From Physcia stellaris (lineage: Eukaryota > Ascomycota > Lecanoromycetes > Caliciales > Physciaceae), in contig JABSSW010000045.1 of the NCBI GenBank assembly GCA_018902385.1, positions 186,001 through 250,000 on the forward strand: 64,000 nt of DNA, in the 5' to 3' direction. The notes beneath the pieces were generated by a model. That model worked only from the letters and a program-made list of their open reading frames with translations, was not told the origin of the DNA and ran no database searches. Of the stretch, positions 1-11,135 are shown piece by piece (the stretch's first letter is position 1; the number at the start of each line of letters is the position of its first letter). The position numbers and the translations under genes are program-made.

Positions 1-2933
1 CAGCAAAAAAAGGCGTATGTGATAAGTCAGGCGGTGCCTTTGCTTGTGACCCATGCCTTATGGACAAGATAGCCATGCAAAAGATGAGGGAAAGATTGCG
101 AAATACACTTACGGAATCTTAGTGGGTTTGTCCCAGGAATACTGATTATCTCTTCCGAGATCTCGGAGGATTTTCTTGTTTTCCGAGGGGATCGTCATCG
201 GATAGTGCGCGTATATCGAATTTGGCTTGAAATAATCAGGGAAGGCTCTCATGAACAATCTGTACAACACGCAGCCTTGATTGACGTTCAGATCGTACTG
301 AACCTCGCTGTAACCCCAGTTTGTGAGGTTTCTAGGGTTGTAGTCAGTTGTATAGAATCTGTCTCCTCGCACAAGGGTCACAGCATCAGACAGGATGGCT
401 CTTGATATCGTGTAATTTGGAGCTATTCCCACACCGGGCTATCGAGAGTCAGCATTCCCATTCTCGGCTAAGCATTGGGTTGTAAGACATGACAAAGTTC
501 TCAGGTGGCAGGCATGTCTTGCAACTTGTGAAAGGACCTCCTAGAGGAAGAAAACGCCCAAAAACTACTTACCACCATTGGCTCCTTTGCGTTCTCCGTT
601 ACAAGACCTGGGTACATTTCAACATAATCGGGGTGCTCATACAGGTTCTTGAGCTGCTCGGCGACAACGGGATCAGGGTTGATTGCTTCGAAGGTGTCGT
701 GTGGTTTCAGTAGGAAGAACTTGCGGAATTCGTTGAGTGACGCGAGGTTCCAACTTCTAGACTGCTGCATGCCTAATACAGTTATGGCTTTCAAACACTT
801 TGGAATGTTGTTCGCTCCGAAAGCTCCAGAAATATCTTCGATAGAGCTGACAAGGATATCAACCAGCCCTTGATCCGGTAATCTGCCGTTCGCATCTCTT
901 TCTAAGTGAGCAAAGGGCCTCTTCTGAGGATCTTTATCCAGCCCGTGCTCCCACTTTCCCAGACCTTCTAACAGTTCTGGAAGGGTCACATCTTCAGCGG
1001 ATTTTCCGAAGAGTTCCTTATACAAGTCCTGAGTCCACTGATCGTCCTTCTCACTGATGGCTGAGTGCCAACGATATGCAAGATTAAATTCCGCGGAGAC
1101 TTGATTGCCAGTACCATAGTCTGTTTTGTAATGTCCGGTCTTTGACATTTCAGCTCGTGGATCCAACGACCATGTGGTGTTTGTCCTGTTCAGATTGATA
1201 ATGGTCCTAAGATAATCATAAAGAGTGACGTTGATGTAGTATCCACAGAGAACGAGTCTACCAGTCTGGAAGAGGTCATTGTCATATTTTGCCCACGCTT
1301 TCTGTGCGACTTCAGCTGGAAGACCTTCTTTAGGTTTCGTAAATCGCCCGCGTTCGTTGATGGCTGCCAGTTGTTCCACAATATAGTTGTGATACCTGTT
1401 CAGCATGATGAGCAGCACACCGCATCCTGGAGGGAATCCAAGTAATCTCTGCTCAGCGAAGCAGTCGGCCTTCAACTTCCCATCTTGGAATGTTCTGATC
1501 TGGTCTTGGTCTTCCTGCGTATCGCCGTACAGCGTCGACAGATCCAGGTATGATGACGTTTGAGAGATGCTGAAGTCTCTGTGGCTCGTTTGGAATAGGT
1601 CATGGATGATTAGGGAAGCCCAATAAAAGAAGACGCTTGAGACTTTATTGGGATGCGGAGTGAATTTATTACGTGCCATGACGCTATCGAAAATAAGCGA
1701 AGGATCGGGAAGGGCTCCTGGAGGAATGGTGACTGGGTTGACTGAGCGAGCATATGGGGTGTTGGCAGCTCCCAATAAAGGAAACATGGGATTCTAAACC
1801 GCTTAGCTTGACGAATCTATAGGCGGACCTAGAACTCACGTTGTACGAGCCATCGCCAGATCTATATGTATATGTATCGCCTGTAGAAATTTGAAGTCAG
1901 TATTGATAATACAGACTTTGGTTTCAGGTTCCAACTTGTCTCCAGGGCTTTTGTGTATCTTTCACACCCAGGACATGATTTTGGGACTTGAGAGACCGTC
2001 ATAATGAGGGAAGAGGTAAATTACCCATGTAGGACATTGGCGGATGCTGCAGGGAATTCCAGAGCTCGTCGATGACTGTGTTCGTCAGGTCATAACGTGT
2101 TTTGGAATTCGCTGGCAGAGCGGCAACGAGCTGTTCTAAGGCGTCAGTATCCCTACTACATGATGATTGTTTTCCATAGACCCTTCACTAGACAAGGATC
2201 ATTCGTCCCGGAGACATAGGATTGGAAAAGATACGCAAGAAACTTAAGTTCGACTACTTTCTCTACATCGCGCTATCATCTCCCCATGCGCTATCTATCC
2301 AGATTCTCTTGGTGACTCTCACGGTGGTCTCAAGCGAGGCTTCAGGGGTGAAATAGCACTCAACTCCATGAAGAGCCAGCGGCTAAAAGATTGCACTTAC
2401 TTGCATCACGTGCTCCATCATCATAGTCTTATCATCTTGCAGCTCGCCGGTAGCCTTTGTCTTCATGATCTGCATCAATGTACCGACATCCTTGAAACCG
2501 ATGCTCCTGATGTCCTGCATAAGACTCGATGGTTCGATTTCACTGATATAAGACCCATCTGTTGGAGATTATATAGTCAGCATTGCTAGATTGGGTTCAG
2601 CGGACTGCAAGACACCTATCTGGAGCAAGCCGCTCCTACGACATGTCTTGCATCTCCAGGAATAGAGCTAAAAGAGAGAGAAATGCTCGGAATACCTCCA
2701 GTTTGCGTCGGTCGCGGTCGAGTAGAGGCATGTATGAGTTGAGCAAATTTGGCAAAGATGGTCTCAACATCTTGACGAGTGGCAGATTGGTCCTCGGTAT
2801 CCTCCTTGGGCTTAGTTGTGGCTATAGCGGACTTGCGTTTGGTGCCCACCCCGTTGGTCTCGGGCGAGGCGCCGTTCACTTGCCCGTCCTGCTTCTTGTC
2901 ACGGCCGAGCCGCGACGTCAACCTGCGAATCAT
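1..2933 (-). CDS. ppo: Psi-producing oxygenase / linoleate diol synthase (3' part beyond window)
   Basis: Fatty-acid heme dioxygenase fused to a P450-like isomerase; the family oxidises linoleic/oleic acid to psi-factor oxylipins that control sporulation. The start ATG is at 2931-2933 and exon 1 runs 2696-2933. Later exons encode the helical lead-in (LPANSKTRYDLTN near 2100) and the animal-heme-peroxidase domain (about 501-1787). That domain carries the distal-His motif IIHDLFQT and the YRWH motif, which holds the catalytic Tyr and proximal His of the family. The 109-432 stretch (exon ending near 119) belongs to the linker to the P450 domain, and an intron donor at its end shows that the gene continues past base 1. 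The heme-thiolate Cys region is outside the window, so whether the P450 half is active (PpoA-like) or degenerate (PpoB-like) cannot be judged. It is divergent from the DUF2235 gene. Confidence 0.93.
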
Positions 2934-4458
2934 GGCAGGAAAATGCTTAGGTAAATGTTATACGCTTAGGTTGAGGTTGACAGCTTAGGATAATGTTGAA
3001 TGCTCAGGTTAATGTTGACAACAGCCAGGATCGAACAGAAGGGCCTAAGACTAACCAGAAAGCTAGAAATGGAGGAAGGAACGATGAACAAAGCGACAGT
3101 CAACCGCACAGTCACATGCTTGGCGGGAAGACGTTACGAGGAGAATGATGCATTTCTCACATCACTGGTGTCACTCTGAATTCACATTCCCGCTAGGAAA
3201 AAGCCTTATCCCTGAGCTGGATTGATCGATCATTGGCCATTCGAATACCATCTGTGCCCACATCGTGCCGATCATCAAGGAGTTGATGAGGGAGAAGATT
3301 TCGATCACGGATGACCAATGGGGATTGATTCCTAGGGATATCTGCGACATGGAGGTTGGAGCACGCCGTCGCTACTCCGGGAGTCCGGACAGAGCTCTGC
3401 ATCTGTACTGATCAACGAACGGTCAAGGCTACCGCCAGTCCACCTACCCCACTCCAGCCTCTGCATACATGCGACGGAGACAGAAGCAGAATGTAACACA
3501 CGAGCGGGGAAGATGTGCTTTGGCCAATACGAGCAGATGCTGCCGACTAGGAACAGAAAGGATATGCTCTAGCTTTGACTGCGCATCAATGTCAGAAACT
3601 AAGTCGATGGGTAAAGTAACGAATAGGTAACCCGGATATCCCAGATGGTTTTGGAAGATCGACAAGCTGACGGTACAAAGAAGGTTTGACAGCACTAAGG
3701 CAGCTCGACTAATGAGCGCTTGAGTCTACTCGTAAGTGGTGATACTGTTAACCGTTGGGTGGGATGATTATGATATGACGACTGCAAAACGGAGATCTTC
3801 GGTCGAGGCTTTCGCTTATCACGAAGCCGACGGAAGCATTTCTAGTGCCTGACTACTGGGGCTCGAGGGGGCTATCGGGGCTCCAGGGGTCGCTACTCGC
3901 TAGCAGACTGTACCCATTAGTCCCCAATAAGGCACTCGTGACTCCAGTCGAAGTGGAATCTTCTTTTCAGCCGGCCTGCTTCCAACCCTCGTCTGGATCT
4001 CTAATTGGCTTTGTTGCAAGCAAGGCCGTGAAATGTGCCTTCTACAGATCGGGAGCAAGGGTATGCTTGTGCAAGCTTACTATCAGAGTATTGGCCCTGC
4101 CCTCACCATGCCCATCTGGGACATTCGTATCGTAGATCTGTTACAACGTGGGACGCAATCTCCACTCCTGTGAGCTGGCGGAAATGTCCGCTATCCCTTA
4201 CTTGCATCTGTACAGATTTCCTAGCGTCTTCTGCGATCTCCGCCTCCAGCCATTCACATCTGCAGCTCTTAACCATCGGCGATGGCCATGGCTTGAGCAT
4301 TGGTATCTTGCCGATCGAGTCGGGAAATTTAATCCGTAGGCTTAATTTGGCCATTTTTGATGCCAAAAATCCGTTGAGATTGAGGGTGGCACTGTCTCAA
4401 ACGCTCCATACGCAGGATAAATTCGCTGGGAACAATTATCGTTAAAGGACCATACACC
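2934..4458. promoter_or_regulatory. Divergent intergenic region ppo / DUF2235 gene
   Basis: A 1.5 kb region between two divergent starts. It holds the 19-bp tandem repeat at 2945-3020 and otherwise only short open frames of at most 136 codons with no recognisable motif. I see no conserved coding region in it. Confidence 0.6.
2945..3020. repeat. Four-copy 19-bp imperfect tandem repeat
   Basis: Units start at 2945, 2964, 2983 and 3002, each exactly 19 nt, with a consensus close to GCTTAGGTTAATGTTGACA. The array ends 12 bp 5' of the ppo start codon, so it lies in the 5' leader or proximal promoter of that gene. Confidence 0.85.
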
Positions 4459-7400
4459 ATGCAATCTAGGCAAGAACGGCGAGGACGGGCGGGAGATTTC
4501 GTCACTTCACAGACTTGCACGCCGTCCCGTCGAAGGAAGCAGGTTTGTGCTTCATATTCAACGAGCGGAGAGGCCTGTTGATGGAGCCCTAGATCATCCT
4601 CTGTTTCGATGGAACGGGCAACAAGTTTTCTGGTAATGAGATGTTTCCTCTAGAATCTCTTCCCATTTCTCGGTCCATGTTTTGAGAAGAGATCTGTATT
4701 GGGAGATTCTCATTATCATGGATGTGAACAGGGCGCTAATCATAGCTCAAGGGACCGATGCTGATAGTAACATCCTGAAAATATATCGCATGCTAGACAG
4801 AAGCAATGGGGATTCCACTGTAGGTATCTTTTTGAACATCTCCTTCGGTGAGCGGCTTGTGGCTCCAACGATCATTCCCTGACTCTGAACCAAGTTATGA
4901 GAATTTCTTGGGTCGGACTCTGAAACAACGTTTACGCGACCTGTGACAAAGTCCAAAGAGGAAAAATGCTCAATATAATGAACGCTATTGTCATCTGGTC
5001 CAAAGCCTGGTACACATCTTGTCCTGTCAGGTTTCTCAACAGGAAGCCTGAGTGATGCCCGAATAGTACAATGCAACATATCAGCCCTCGAGATAATCCT
5101 GATCGACTGATGCTAACCCAGAGCTTTCGCAGTATTACCAAGTAAGCAGGACTCTGATCACACTTCCCAAGTCTTGCCTAACAAGTATAGCCGGGCATTG
5201 GTACCTATGTGTAGGTGATTTCGAAACATTTTCTATCTTGTCCAATAGTCGTCGAAGCGATTTGCTGAAAAGATCTATTTCGCAAGCCAACACGTAATTT
5301 AGCCTGACAATACTGACACGGAAATTCCCAACAGTAATACTAGGTCCATATCGCACACTAGTGTTCCAGCTCGGCTATACTCATGGTATCAAAAGGCAAA
5401 AGATTCTGCAGTCGGAACGTCTTTCGATGAACACGTCATGGGGGCGTATAAGTTCCTAATGCAGGCTTATACGTCAGATGAGGATATCTTTTTCTTTGGC
5501 TTCAGTCGCGGCGCTTATGTAGCTCGATTCTTGGCGGAAATGATTGATAACGTAGGCTTGCTGAGTGTTGGGAATGAGGAGATGGCTCGTGTGTCTCTCT
5601 GAACTCTGTCAATCAAGCATGACTGATGTTGACCAGGTTTCGCGTGGAAGGCTTTCAGCCAATGGCAGGAGCGCCAGGAAGGGACGGAGGAAGAGATTAA
5701 GAAAAAAGACGAAATGTACCACTTTCTGTTGAACTTCCGTGATACCTTCAGCCGGCCCGTTCGACGTATACGCTTCGTAGGCCTTTTTGACACGGGTGAA
5801 TGCGGACGATACCATCTAGTACGCCCATGCTGACATATACAACAGTGAACAGTGTGCCTAGGTTTGAGAATGCTTGGATGCAGCGGAGCAAATTTCCATA
5901 CACAGCTCGGAGCTCCGCCAAAATCATCCGCCATGCCGTCAGTATCGATGAGAGGCGAGCAAAGTTTAGGTCCGATCTGATTTCGGAACACAAAATGTCA
6001 CAAAACCGAGAGCATCATCGTCATCATCATCATCGTGGCCGACACGCCGAAAAAGCTACCGTGAATGGTCACGGTCCTAACAGCAATGAACAAACCAGGA
6101 TTCAAAATCGAACTCCGGATCGATTCCGCCGCCCAAGTAAGTCTTATTCGCTTATGTTTTCAACAATAGTGGGTGTGGATCTATTCTTGGATGCTCTCAA
6201 AAATATCACTCTACCACTGATCTTCCCAAGATTGAGAATTAACATTCTCCATTTTTGGTTTTTGTAAGTAATGGTAAATGGGTAGGCGTGTATACATCCA
6301 AGAAACCGCGCCATGCTGTTGCAGGACCAAGTTGACCAAGAGCAATCCTTACAGGTCAAGTTCGAGCTGGAATGGACAGGAATCGACTACAGAGTACTCA
6401 GCATGCAATGCAAGACGTAGACGGAAGGCTTATGCCAAGGTTCAGCTCAGCAACCCGATTTTCATCATCACAAGAGGGTTCAAGAATTGGATCCCGTGAG
6501 GATGGCAACGCATCTGATCAGGATGCTTCTTCCATTCATACAACAACATCGCAGAACTCATTGCTACCGTCGGTACCCCTTGGCGAGGATGTCGACGAGG
6601 ATGAGACAGCCGCGCAAGACATAGAGGAACTGTGGTTTCCAGGCTGTCACGCTGATCTGGGTGGTGGCTGGCCTTTGGCTGACGGTGAAGAGTCTCCGTT
6701 AAGCCACGCACCTTTGGTCTGGATGGTTAGAGAAGCTCAGAGAGCAGGTATTGATTTCGATCAATCCAAAATGCGTGCTCTCGGATGTTGCGATAGTGAC
6801 GACGGCGACATGTTCAAGACAGGGTACCCTTCGGGCGTTCCTGAGGTCCAGATCACGAAGCCACCTGATCTATTCCACAGTCCGCACTCCGAACACTCTC
6901 CTGCTGGCTGGGCTCCCGGATTGCAGCCACAGGCACGGACCCAATCAGAATTCCATCGGAAGTTGCATGTCGCTGCTACAAAAGGCGTACTACATGATTG
7001 CCTCGAGTTCAAAAACGGTCTTCCGGCGACCTCGGTTTTGTCGTGGAAGATTATGGAATATATGCCTTTCAGAAGGATGGACCTGACTCCGGATGGAACT
7101 TGGAAGGCAATAACATGGCCTCTACCGAGGGTAAGTAACTTTGGGAGCATTCTTTCCATCTTCCGTACAACGCGAGTCCCTTTTGAAACGCAATGCTGAC
7201 TCCCGGAAAAGGGTGAAGTAAGAGACATACCGGAAGGCGCAAAGATTCATAATACCGCGATTCGAAGGATGGAGGCTGACGAACGATATCGGCCGGGTAA
7301 CCTTATAGTGGGTGGAGGAGGTCGGGGTGTCAGGCGAGCGCCCAAAGAAATGGGCATAGGGAAATGGGAAGTGCTCAAGAACGAGGGAGATCCTGTTGGT

Positions 7401-7460
7401 GAGGTATTCGTACGAAAGGGGCCAAGCCTTGACGCACTCGCCTCTGATAAGAAAGACTGA
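4459..7460 (+). CDS. DUF2235 (Tle1-like phospholipase-fold) alpha/beta hydrolase
   Basis: Predicted alpha/beta-hydrolase of the DUF2235 family, related in fold to bacterial Tle1 phospholipases; substrate unknown. Exons: 4459-4542, 4593-4632, 4752-4819, 5133-5141, 5191-5210, 5335-5588, 5637-5795, 5846-6136, 6355-7130, 7212-7460. They sum to 1950 nt (649 aa) with every phase consistent. The family signature is restored across four junctions: CFDGTGNKFSG, then TDADSNILKIYRMLDRSNGD, then YYQ, then PGIGTYV. The nucleophile elbow is GFSRGAY (Ser near 5510), followed by VGLFDT and a His/Arg-rich loop (HHRHHHHRGRH, about 6014-6046). The 6137-6354 intron could hide another exon. The long 313 nt intron (4820-5132) has antisense open frames that look accidental. 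It neighbours ppo head to head. Confidence 0.88.
5133..5141 (+). other. 9-nt microexon of the DUF2235 gene
   Basis: TATTACCAA (Tyr-Tyr-Gln) is preceded by a GCTAAC branch site at 5112-5117 and acceptor GCAG, and followed by donor GTAAGC. It restores YYQPGIGTYV when joined to 5191-5210, and phases are 0/0. Confidence 0.8.
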
Positions 7461-8987
7461 ATGCCGACAACACTTGTCAGAACAGGGATACCAGTCTATG
7501 GAATTCAAAACGTAAAGTGATATGGATACCTGAAGCTTGGACCCGATATTTCCCCCAAGTCGGGCTACCGTCTGTGCAGGAAGCTATAAGACTTAAGTTG
7601 CGGCATTGATCTACTATTTCTTCCGTTATCTGCAGTCGAGTCTTTCCCATTTGTCGTAAACCAAGCTTATTCTCCAGCCATCAACTTAGTTTATCACTTT
7701 GGAGACGTGGCAACGAGAGGGTTGTTGAACGACTGACGTTTGTGATAGATAACGTTGGCTCTATGAGATCTCATTATCTGCTCCATAGTCAAAATCCATA
7801 TCACCACTCTCCTCGCACTCTAGAGTCCGATTAAAGTGTAACTTCCCCCAGCATCTTGCTTCCCCGTGCTCCTTCATCAGTCTCTCTACTTCCAATTACG
7901 TAGCAAATAGTACGGCTACAAACACATCCAGGAAATCCATGTGATCCGTTCTTGTGTACTTCATGCCGCTAACCCCACTGAGTAACGGTCTGCCTCTGAA
8001 AGTGCCCAGCATGAATATAGCCATTACACAATACTCCTCGGAGAGCCGAATTGGTCTCCGCTGAGCCTCCAACAAGAAGCATCTGCATGACTGTACATAC
8101 CAACTGTTATATACGCTCTCGGTGTCCACACGATCGCTCTCGTGGTGGGTCTCTGACCTCGCGCCAGCCATTCGAATCGTTCGCCTTTGTGGACCAACGC
8201 CTCGTGAGCACAGAGCCTGTCGAATGCACTGTACTTCATACTGCTCCGTCTAGCCATTTCCAGTCCACTCAGGATGCGAGGTGCAACGCACTGGAATTGA
8301 GGCATGAAGCTTGGTTGCAGACACCGCCGTGCAGCCGGGAAACGGCCTACCAAGGGGGAGTGCAGAGGTAAGAATAACAACCAGGCATGGCAGGCATCGA
8401 TAACTAGGCAAAGGCACGGTGAAAGCAGGCACGGTAGGTACGAGTACCACTTAAGCTGTGCAGGATGCGGGCTGACAAATGAGAGTCCTGATATCCTTGG
8501 CTCTGGGGGACCAATGACGCGGCGAAGACTGCAATGCTGATGCCGAAAAGGCTTTATATCCGTCCGAGTGGTCTGGATCTGGCTTGTCACTAACGTGGAG
8601 AGACATCGTGCATCTGCAATGGTGAGTAGGCAGTGCCTAGACGGGACTTCCGGACCTGTAATTACTTCCTTCTGAGTACTAGTACTACAGTCTACCACCA
8701 GAATCGGGCGCTGCATTGTGATGAATAATGGTGGACTGACGATGATCCGTTTTGAGACTATATGAAATGTATGTGGCATGAAGGGACCGATGGTATTGAT
8801 CTCATTCCCAAACCGGTTTACCACGTGTCAACGGCATTTCGTTGCTTGGTTTTGTCTGAGGGAGTACACTTTGGGCATATTTATATTCCAATGACTTTTC
8901 TCGGTTCTAGGCGCAAGTTCAACTGCTGCACATAGATTTTATAATACAAGATGTATAATGGCTGTCATGGCCGAAACATGTACATTT
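7461..8987. other. Long convergent intergenic region, one orphan open frame
   Basis: A 1.5 kb gap between two convergent 3' ends, far longer than the 160-500 bp seen at most other convergent pairs here. It contains a 266-codon open frame on the minus strand (listed separately) and short degenerate GGCACGGT-type repeats near 8400. Nothing else is recognised. Confidence 0.6.
8024..8824 (-). CDS. Hypothetical ORF, unsupported orphan
   Basis: An uninterrupted 266-codon frame not antisense to any recognised gene. The predicted product is Cys-, Pro- and Leu-rich with no motif I know; a second in-frame Met at about 8270 would give an 82-residue product. Low-complexity composition and the lack of any family hit by eye make chance, or a non-coding transcript, as likely as a real gene. 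Confidence 0.2.
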   Translation of the reverse strand: MVNRFGNEINTIGPFMPHTFHIVSKRIIVSPPLFITMQRPILVVDCSTSTQKEVITGPEVPSRHCLLTIADARCLSTLVTSQIQTTRTDIKPFRHQHCSLRRVIGPPEPRISGLSFVSPHPAQLKWYSYLPCLLSPCLCLVIDACHAWLLFLPLHSPLVGRFPAARRCLQPSFMPQFQCVAPRILSGLEMARRSSMKYSAFDRLCAHEALVHKGERFEWLARGQRPTTRAIVWTPRAYITVGMYSHADASCWRLSGDQFGSPRSIV

Positions 8988-11135
8988 TCAAGTATTCACA
9001 GCATCGAAATTCTCAATGGTAGAGTTTTCAAAGCCGAAGAATACCACTTGAACTGATATGTCATCCCTGTCAGCCACTAGTCAGTAACAATTTCCAAACA
9101 CCAGCTTTGGAGACGGTTTTCGAAAGAAGAGAAAGAATGCGAAAACTATAGTCACCTTAGGTTTCTTGAATATGGGGGAGGTACGGTACTGTTCAGCAAT
9201 CCAAATTAGCCTTTCACTCTCGGTAAGCATTGAGCCCCCAATCATTGTTCCTAGAGCAGATCGCTCTTATGGTATGTCTCGGAGCCTGGCTGAAGGCCCC
9301 GTGAAAGGAAAGGAGGTCCCAGAAACACCTACAGTAAACCTCGCAGCACGTCTTCGTTGTTTCCTCCTAACGCATTGCGGATTAGATGAGTGGCAGCGTT
9401 GTTATCTTTGACCACGAAGTGCTTCGAGTCCGCACGGGTCACGTGTGTACGATAGGCTTTTGGTGCTCGGCCTTTCCTCTAATCTTGGCGTCCCTTTGTA
9501 GATTTTCTCTTTCTTGATCTATATATAGTGTGCTTGCGAGCGGCGAAGGCGCCAATTGTGCTTCATCACTAGGATCATGATCTTTCAGCCAAGCTGCTAC
9601 CAGGCTTACTGCCTGTTCGTTTGTAAGCCGATCCCTGTAGAAAGTTCGAGGTCAGCATCGACAGCTGGAATTTGCGATCGGTCTCAAGAGTTCACTATCG
9701 TGATTCACTCCAGAAATATGGTTAACAGGGGTTTCAAACCATCACAAGAAGAGTAAAGATAGCTGCAAATGTACATACCAGAGGCCATCACTAGCCATAA
9801 TCAGGAAATCGCCCTGTTCAGGATTAATTTTGGTAGTAGAGATTTCGGGCTCGGCAGTGAGATACGGTGGTGTCGCCAGCCCTGGCCGAGGATTACGACC
9901 AAAGAACCTTTGCTGGGCTGCTTCTTGCACTTCTCTCGACCACTATGATAATGAGCTATACGATGGCTTCAGCGTGGGCCGAGGTCCACCTACTTTCCAT
10001 ATACCATCGCCAAAGGCTCGAGTCACCGCTAGTCCAAGGAGTCTGCCATCCTTTATCATATTTGGCTCATTCGGATGCTCGGATTGCAGTCTCGCTACTT
10101 CCTCGTTGTTGTGACCAGTCTGGTCCACAGACAGAATGATAGGTTCCCATACGCCTGCTGCATTACGCCGGCCAAGTATGGCACGACTATCGCCAGTGCA
10201 CGCTACTCGGAGAAGTTGAGATGTATGCTCGTAGAGGCCTACTAATGCACATGAGCCTGAATAACTGGCACACAGCTCGCTCATCGCAGCATTCAGGAAG
10301 CGATCTTCAAGCGCCGCCTTAGCACCCCCAATGATGATATCCCGATCAAGAGAGATGAAGGCGTCTTTGATAGCTTGGTCTACCACATCGGCCGGTATCA
10401 CATTCTTGAACCAAGGTGTTTTTGATTGTGGGAAACGACGGTTATGGGCACGCTCGAGCTCACGGAAAATGTACTTAGCCTATCAAGAGGTATGAGGTCA
10501 GTTCATCTGCCCATAAAAGTCATTGGATATGTACTAGATAGAAGAAAGCACGAACCAAAAAATATTGCAAGGTCGTAGCCGTTTCACACCCCCTTATCTA
10601 ATTAGCTTGGTCCCCTGGAACTATATGCTGAAACCTGCCAATGACCATCGAAAGTACCCAGAACCGACCATTTCCGTTCGTCGCCGTCGAGTATGGCCCA
10701 GAAATCCATGGTGTCTTCGACGGGTATGTTGCTCTCGGCCCATGCACGATCAAGACGTAGCATTCCACCAGTCCCGCCGATGCGAACGGAATTTTGGCGT
10801 GAGCGAAGATACTCTTCTACGTGGTCCATTGTATATGGTATCCAAGGAGTTAGCTCTCTGATAGCATTTTCGACCTCTGAAGACGTTTGGTTTTGCTGGT
10901 CTCGGGCATCGAGCATTAGCGTTCTTTTGTTCTTGAAGATGTAATAGGTCATCATGAGCGTGCTGAGACTGGCTGCCATGAGACCCGTCCGATTCCAGCG
11001 ATTGCTGGACCATGACCGTGCGAAATATCGCACATGACGTTCTGATTTTTCTGCGCCATGTATGGTAGCGATCCGCCTGAAGACGAATAGGCTTTTTGTT
11101 GGAAGATGAGGTCTACAGAATAGAATGCGATGCAT
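8988..11135 (-). CDS. ptc5: Mitochondrial PP2C phosphatase (Ptc5 / pyruvate dehydrogenase phosphatase type)
   Basis: A PPM/PP2C metal-dependent Ser/Thr phosphatase. In the Ptc5/PDP1 family it dephosphorylates the E1-alpha subunit of pyruvate dehydrogenase in the mitochondrion. The N-terminus from Met at 11135 is basic, followed by a hydrophobic segment (LMAASLSTLMMTYYIF), fitting mitochondrial import and membrane anchoring. PP2C motifs in order: FDGH (10641-10652), GSCALVGLYE, GDSRA, TRAFGDG, then ASDGLW joined by splicing to DRLTNEQAV, and the terminal RDDISVQVVFFG with stop at 8988-8990. The FDGH exon is best joined downstream through a GC-AG intron (10593-10638), giving FDGHWGCETATTLQ, the usual length. 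The last intron (about 9096-9330) is not certain at its donor. Confidence 0.9.

Noticed and set aside
2525-3045. tRNA B-box-like words GGTTCGAT (2530) and CTGTTCGATCC (minus, near 3033)
   Set aside because: No matching A box or cloverleaf at the right spacing; the first lies in a ppo exon.
4747-5141. Minus-strand frames of 110 and 69 codons
   Set aside because: They lie in the introns of the DUF2235 gene and show no motif or splice context.
6014-6046. CAT trinucleotide repeat as a microsatellite or insertion
   Set aside because: It encodes a His/Arg-rich loop in frame within the DUF2235 protein.
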